NCBI GenBank assembly: GCA_902712845.1
Contig: LR743504.1
Coordinates: forward strand, 4,004,001 to 4,068,000
Source: Methylobacterium bullatum
Lineage (GTDB): Bacteria > Pseudomonadota > Alphaproteobacteria > Rhizobiales > Beijerinckiaceae
Length of the DNA stretch: 64,000 nucleotides
Reading direction: 5' to 3'
In this document: positions 62,027 to 64,000 of the stretch, in pieces
How the letters are laid out: the number at the start of each line of letters is the position of its first letter
Numbering within the stretch: position 1 is the stretch's first letter
Program-made: the position numbers and the translations under genes
Notes under the pieces: generated by a model
Told to the model about the DNA's origin: nothing
Databases searched by the model: none
What the model saw: the letters and a program-made list of their open reading frames with translations, nothing else

Positions 62027-62965
62027 GTGACACACATCGTCTGTGGAGTGGATATCGGCGCCGACACGCTGGATGCCCGCATCGGCCGCGATGGCGCCTG
62101 GCGGCAGATGGCCAACACCCCGGAGGGCCGCGCCGATCTGGCGGCGTTCTGTCGGGAGCACCGGGTCGATCTGGTGGCCATGGAGGCCACCGGTGGGTAC
62201 GAACGCGCGGTCTTCGGCGCGCTCTGGGCCGAGGGCGTTCCGGCCACGGTCGTCAACCCGCGCGCCGTGCGCCGTTTCGCCGACGGCATGGGTGTGCTGG
62301 AGAAGACCGACCGGATCGATTGCGGGATGATCGCCTGGTACGCCGCGACCAAAGGCCTGCGTCCGACCCCGCCGGCCACGGCGACCCAGGTCCGGCTCAC
62401 CGCCCTGGTGGTGCGCCTGCGCCAACTCACGGCGCTGAAGGTCGGGCAGGCCAACCAGGCCCGCCTCGTCACCGAGCCGGAGGTGCTCGCCTCCTTCACC
62501 CCCGTCCTGGCGGCCATCACGGCGCAGATCCGGGTGCTGGAAGCCCACATCGCCCAGGCCATCGCCCTGGACCCCGTCTGGACGGCCCTCGACCGATGCT
62601 TCCGCACGATCAAGGGCGTGGCCGACCGCACGGTCGCCCATCTGATGGCCGAGATGCCCGAGATCGGAACCCTGTCCAACAAGGCTGTCGCCAAGCTCGC
62701 CGGCCTGGCGCCCATCGCCCACGACAGCGGACGCCGCGCCGGCAAGCGCCCCGTGCGCGGCGGACGCGCCGGGGTTCGGGCCGTCCTGTTCGTCGTCGCC
62801 GAGATCGTGCGCCGATACGATCCCGACTTTGCCGCCTTCCACCAGCGGTTGAGCCAAGCCGGAAAGCCCAAAAAGCTCGTCCGCGTCGCCCTCGCCCACA
62901 AACTCCTCGTGCGCCTCAACGCCAAAGCCCGCGAGATCCGCAAGGACCTCGCTCTGGCCTCTTGA
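62027..62965 (+). CDS. IS110-family transposase (DEDD recombinase)
   Basis: From the GTG at 62027, preceded by AAGGCAGG, the protein has 312 residues. The N-terminal DEDD nuclease-like domain shows CGVDIGADTLDARI (Asp), VAMEATGGYERAVFG (Glu) and EKTDRIDCGMIAWY (Asp pair). The C-terminal Transposase_20 domain has IKGVADRTVAHLMAEMPEIG and LAGLAPIAHDSGRRAGKRPV, which holds the likely catalytic serine. All key motifs are present, so it looks intact and possibly active. Confidence 0.92.
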   Translation: MTHIVCGVDIGADTLDARIGRDGAWRQMANTPEGRADLAAFCREHRVDLVAMEATGGYERAVFGALWAEGVPATVVNPRAVRRFADGMGVLEKTDRIDCGMIAWYAATKGLRPTPPATATQVRLTALVVRLRQLTALKVGQANQARLVTEPEVLASFTPVLAAITAQIRVLEAHIAQAIALDPVWTALDRCFRTIKGVADRTVAHLMAEMPEIGTLSNKAVAKLAGLAPIAHDSGRRAGKRPVRGGRAGVRAVLFVVAEIVRRYDPDFAAFHQRLSQAGKPKKLVRVALAHKLLVRLNAKAREIRKDLALAS

Positions 62966-62980
62966 CCTGACAGACAGTCG

Positions 62981-63011
62981 CTCACCCCAACCCTCTCCTT
63001 CCAGGAGAGGG
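62981..63011. repeat. Right REP copy of a 31-bp inverted pair
   Basis: Tail CTCACCCCAA followed by hairpin CCCTCTCCT-TCC-AGGAGAGGG. It is the exact reverse complement of 61765-61795 and starts 15 bases after the transposase stop. A partial third copy (AGGAGAGGGAGCCCG) lies at 63091-63105. Confidence 0.85.
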
Positions 63012-63144
63012 AGCCCGTCGCGCATCATGTCGAACCATCCTCGATCGAGGGAACAGCCGTCGAGCACTTGTGTAAATCCGGTAGCCTTGCAGGAGAGGGA
63101 GCCCGCGCCGGGTGGGGAAAGGCGGTGGTGGCAAAGCATCATGC

Positions 63145-64000
63145 TCATGCCGCGACCGACAAGGCGGGCGCCGCCGAATGGCCGGATCCCGGCTGGCGGG
63201 CGAGGCAGGCGACGCGGTGAGCGGGCTCGACCGGGGCGAGGGGCGGAACGTGGCTCCGGCAGACATCCTCCACGAGGCTGCAGCGCGGGTTGAAGCGGCA
63301 TCCCGGCGGCGGGTCGATGGGGTTGGGCGGGTCTCCGGCTAGCGGCGCCACGGTGGTGCGGTTGTCCGGGTCCATCGAGGGCATCGAGGACAGGAGCGCT
63401 TTGGTATAGGGATGGGCGGGATCGGCCAGCACGGTGTCGGCCGGGCCGATCTCCACCACCTGCCCGAGATACATCACCGCCACCCGGTCGCAGATGAAGC
63501 GGACGACGTTGAGGTCGTGGCTGATGAACAGGTAGGTCAGGTCGAATTCCTGCTTGAGGTCCATCAGCAGGTTGAGCACCTGCGCCTCCACCGACTTGTC
63601 GAGGGCCGAGACCGCCTCGTCGAGGACCACCAATCGCGGCTCCAGTGCCAGGGCGCGGGCGATGTTCACGCGCTGCCGCTGGCCGCCGGAGAGCTCGTGC
63701 GGGTAGCGGGCGGCGAAGCGCGCCGGTTCCAGGCCGACACGGGCGAGCAGGCTGCGCGCCCGCTCGATGGCTTGGCGCTTGGGCACGCCGTGGACCCGTG
63801 GTCCGAAGGCGATGGACCCCTCGATTGTCATGCGCGGGTTGAGCGACGAATAGCTGTCCTGGAACACCATCTGGGCCTGAGCGCGGAACTCGCGCAGGGG
63901 CAGCGCCCGACTGCCGATGCGCTCGCCGTCGAACAGCATCTCGCCCTTGTCGTGCTGGGTCAGGCCCATGATGAGGCGTGCGGTGCTGGACTTGCCGCAG
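63145..64000 (-). CDS. Dipeptide-type ABC transporter ATPase (DppF/OppF), 5' end missing
   Basis: The gene runs off the right edge; the window ends inside Walker A, whose last part reads CGKSSTARLIMGL. Visible are VFQDSYSSLNPRMTI (Q-loop), HELSGGQRQRVNIARALALE (signature), LVVLDEAVSALDKSVEAQ (Walker B), FISHDLNVVRFICDRVAV and the oligopeptide-type C-terminus GCRFNPRCSLVEDVC. It should pair with the DppD-type ATPase at 60651. Between them lies the IS110 element, which may reduce expression of the downstream genes. Confidence 0.9.
   Translation of the reverse strand, partial: CGKSSTARLIMGLTQHDKGEMLFDGERIGSRALPLREFRAQAQMVFQDSYSSLNPRMTIEGSIAFGPRVHGVPKRQAIERARSLLARVGLEPARFAARYPHELSGGQRQRVNIARALALEPRLVVLDEAVSALDKSVEAQVLNLLMDLKQEFDLTYLFISHDLNVVRFICDRVAVMYLGQVVEIGPADTVLADPAHPYTKALLSSMPSMDPDNRTTVAPLAGDPPNPIDPPPGCRFNPRCSLVEDVCRSHVPPLAPVEPAHRVACLARQPGSGHSAAPALSVAA

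Larger units (their letters stand above)
61796..62980 (+). mobile_element. IS110-family insertion sequence between two REP tails
   Basis: The element is about 1185 bases, with limits inferred from the inverted REP copies that flank it exactly (an error of a few bases is possible). The layout is a long left non-coding end of about 231 bases, one transposase gene, and a short right end of 15 bases, as in the IS110 group. No terminal inverted repeats belonging to the element itself are seen, as usual for the family. The 11-base GACAGTCGCTC occurs both in the left end (61984-61994) and at the right junction (62973-62983). It separates two ABC ATPase genes of one operon. Confidence 0.75.

Overview
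The window looks like a chromosomal segment of a Methylobacterium/Methylorubrum-type alphaproteobacterium (Hyphomicrobiales). The evidence is the high GC content, a lanmodulin-type lanthanide-binding protein, an Irr-type iron box in front of a suf operon, a protein with a GcrA-like C-terminal motif, the gene order fabI / DnaJ-like / lipoprotein / pdxH, and REP-like GC-rich palindromes between genes. No rRNA, tRNA, CRISPR array or prophage was seen.

Layout. 1-6 kb: end of an outer-membrane barrel gene, parE, a PhoX-type phosphatase and a one-helix small protein. 6-9.4 kb: a four-gene leftward operon (membrane protein, winged-helix regulator, cis-prenyltransferase, B12-binding radical SAM enzyme). 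The same 17-bp palindrome ACTTTG-N5-CAAAGT occurs in front of the first gene and across the start codon of the prenyltransferase. 9.4-12 kb: a racemase and an NCS1 permease. 12-15 kb: a DEAD-box helicase and a diguanylate cyclase. 14.8-23.2 kb: iron-sulphur assembly (cysteine desulfurase, sufB, C, D, S, sufT, sufA) read leftward from tandem Irr-type boxes. Two PD-(D/E)XK-fold genes (DUF559 and Uma2) are lodged in it. 23.4-31 kb: hydrolase, VapD-type toxin with partner, a Pls/PosA-type NRPS-like membrane protein, a phosphatase and PPK2. 31-39 kb: XRE-cupin regulator/MOSC pair, ATPase, membrane protein, fabI, DnaJ-like protein, lipoprotein, pdxH, MFS/HxlR pair. 40-51 kb: mostly housekeeping operons (SDR-NUDIX-TIGR02301, dihydroorotase, ygfZ, tag-HD-phosphatase, xseB-dxs). 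51-58 kb: sodC, orphan GcrA-like C-terminal protein, lanmodulin variant, GT61 glycosyltransferase, and a protein that fuses a degenerate KpsT/Wzt-type ATPase domain to a duplicated helical module. 58-64 kb: PAS-XRE regulator, M20 amidohydrolase, and two dipeptide-type ABC ATPases separated by an IS110-family element.

The most interesting points are the IS110 element, which sits exactly between two inverted REP copies with a long left non-coding end suitable for a bridge RNA; the regulator/prenyltransferase/radical-SAM operon with its duplicated operator; the lanmodulin with two divergent EF-hands; the pseudo-ATPase fusion; and the nuclease-fold insertions in the suf operon. All functions are read from sequence motifs and remembered family features; no database search was run.
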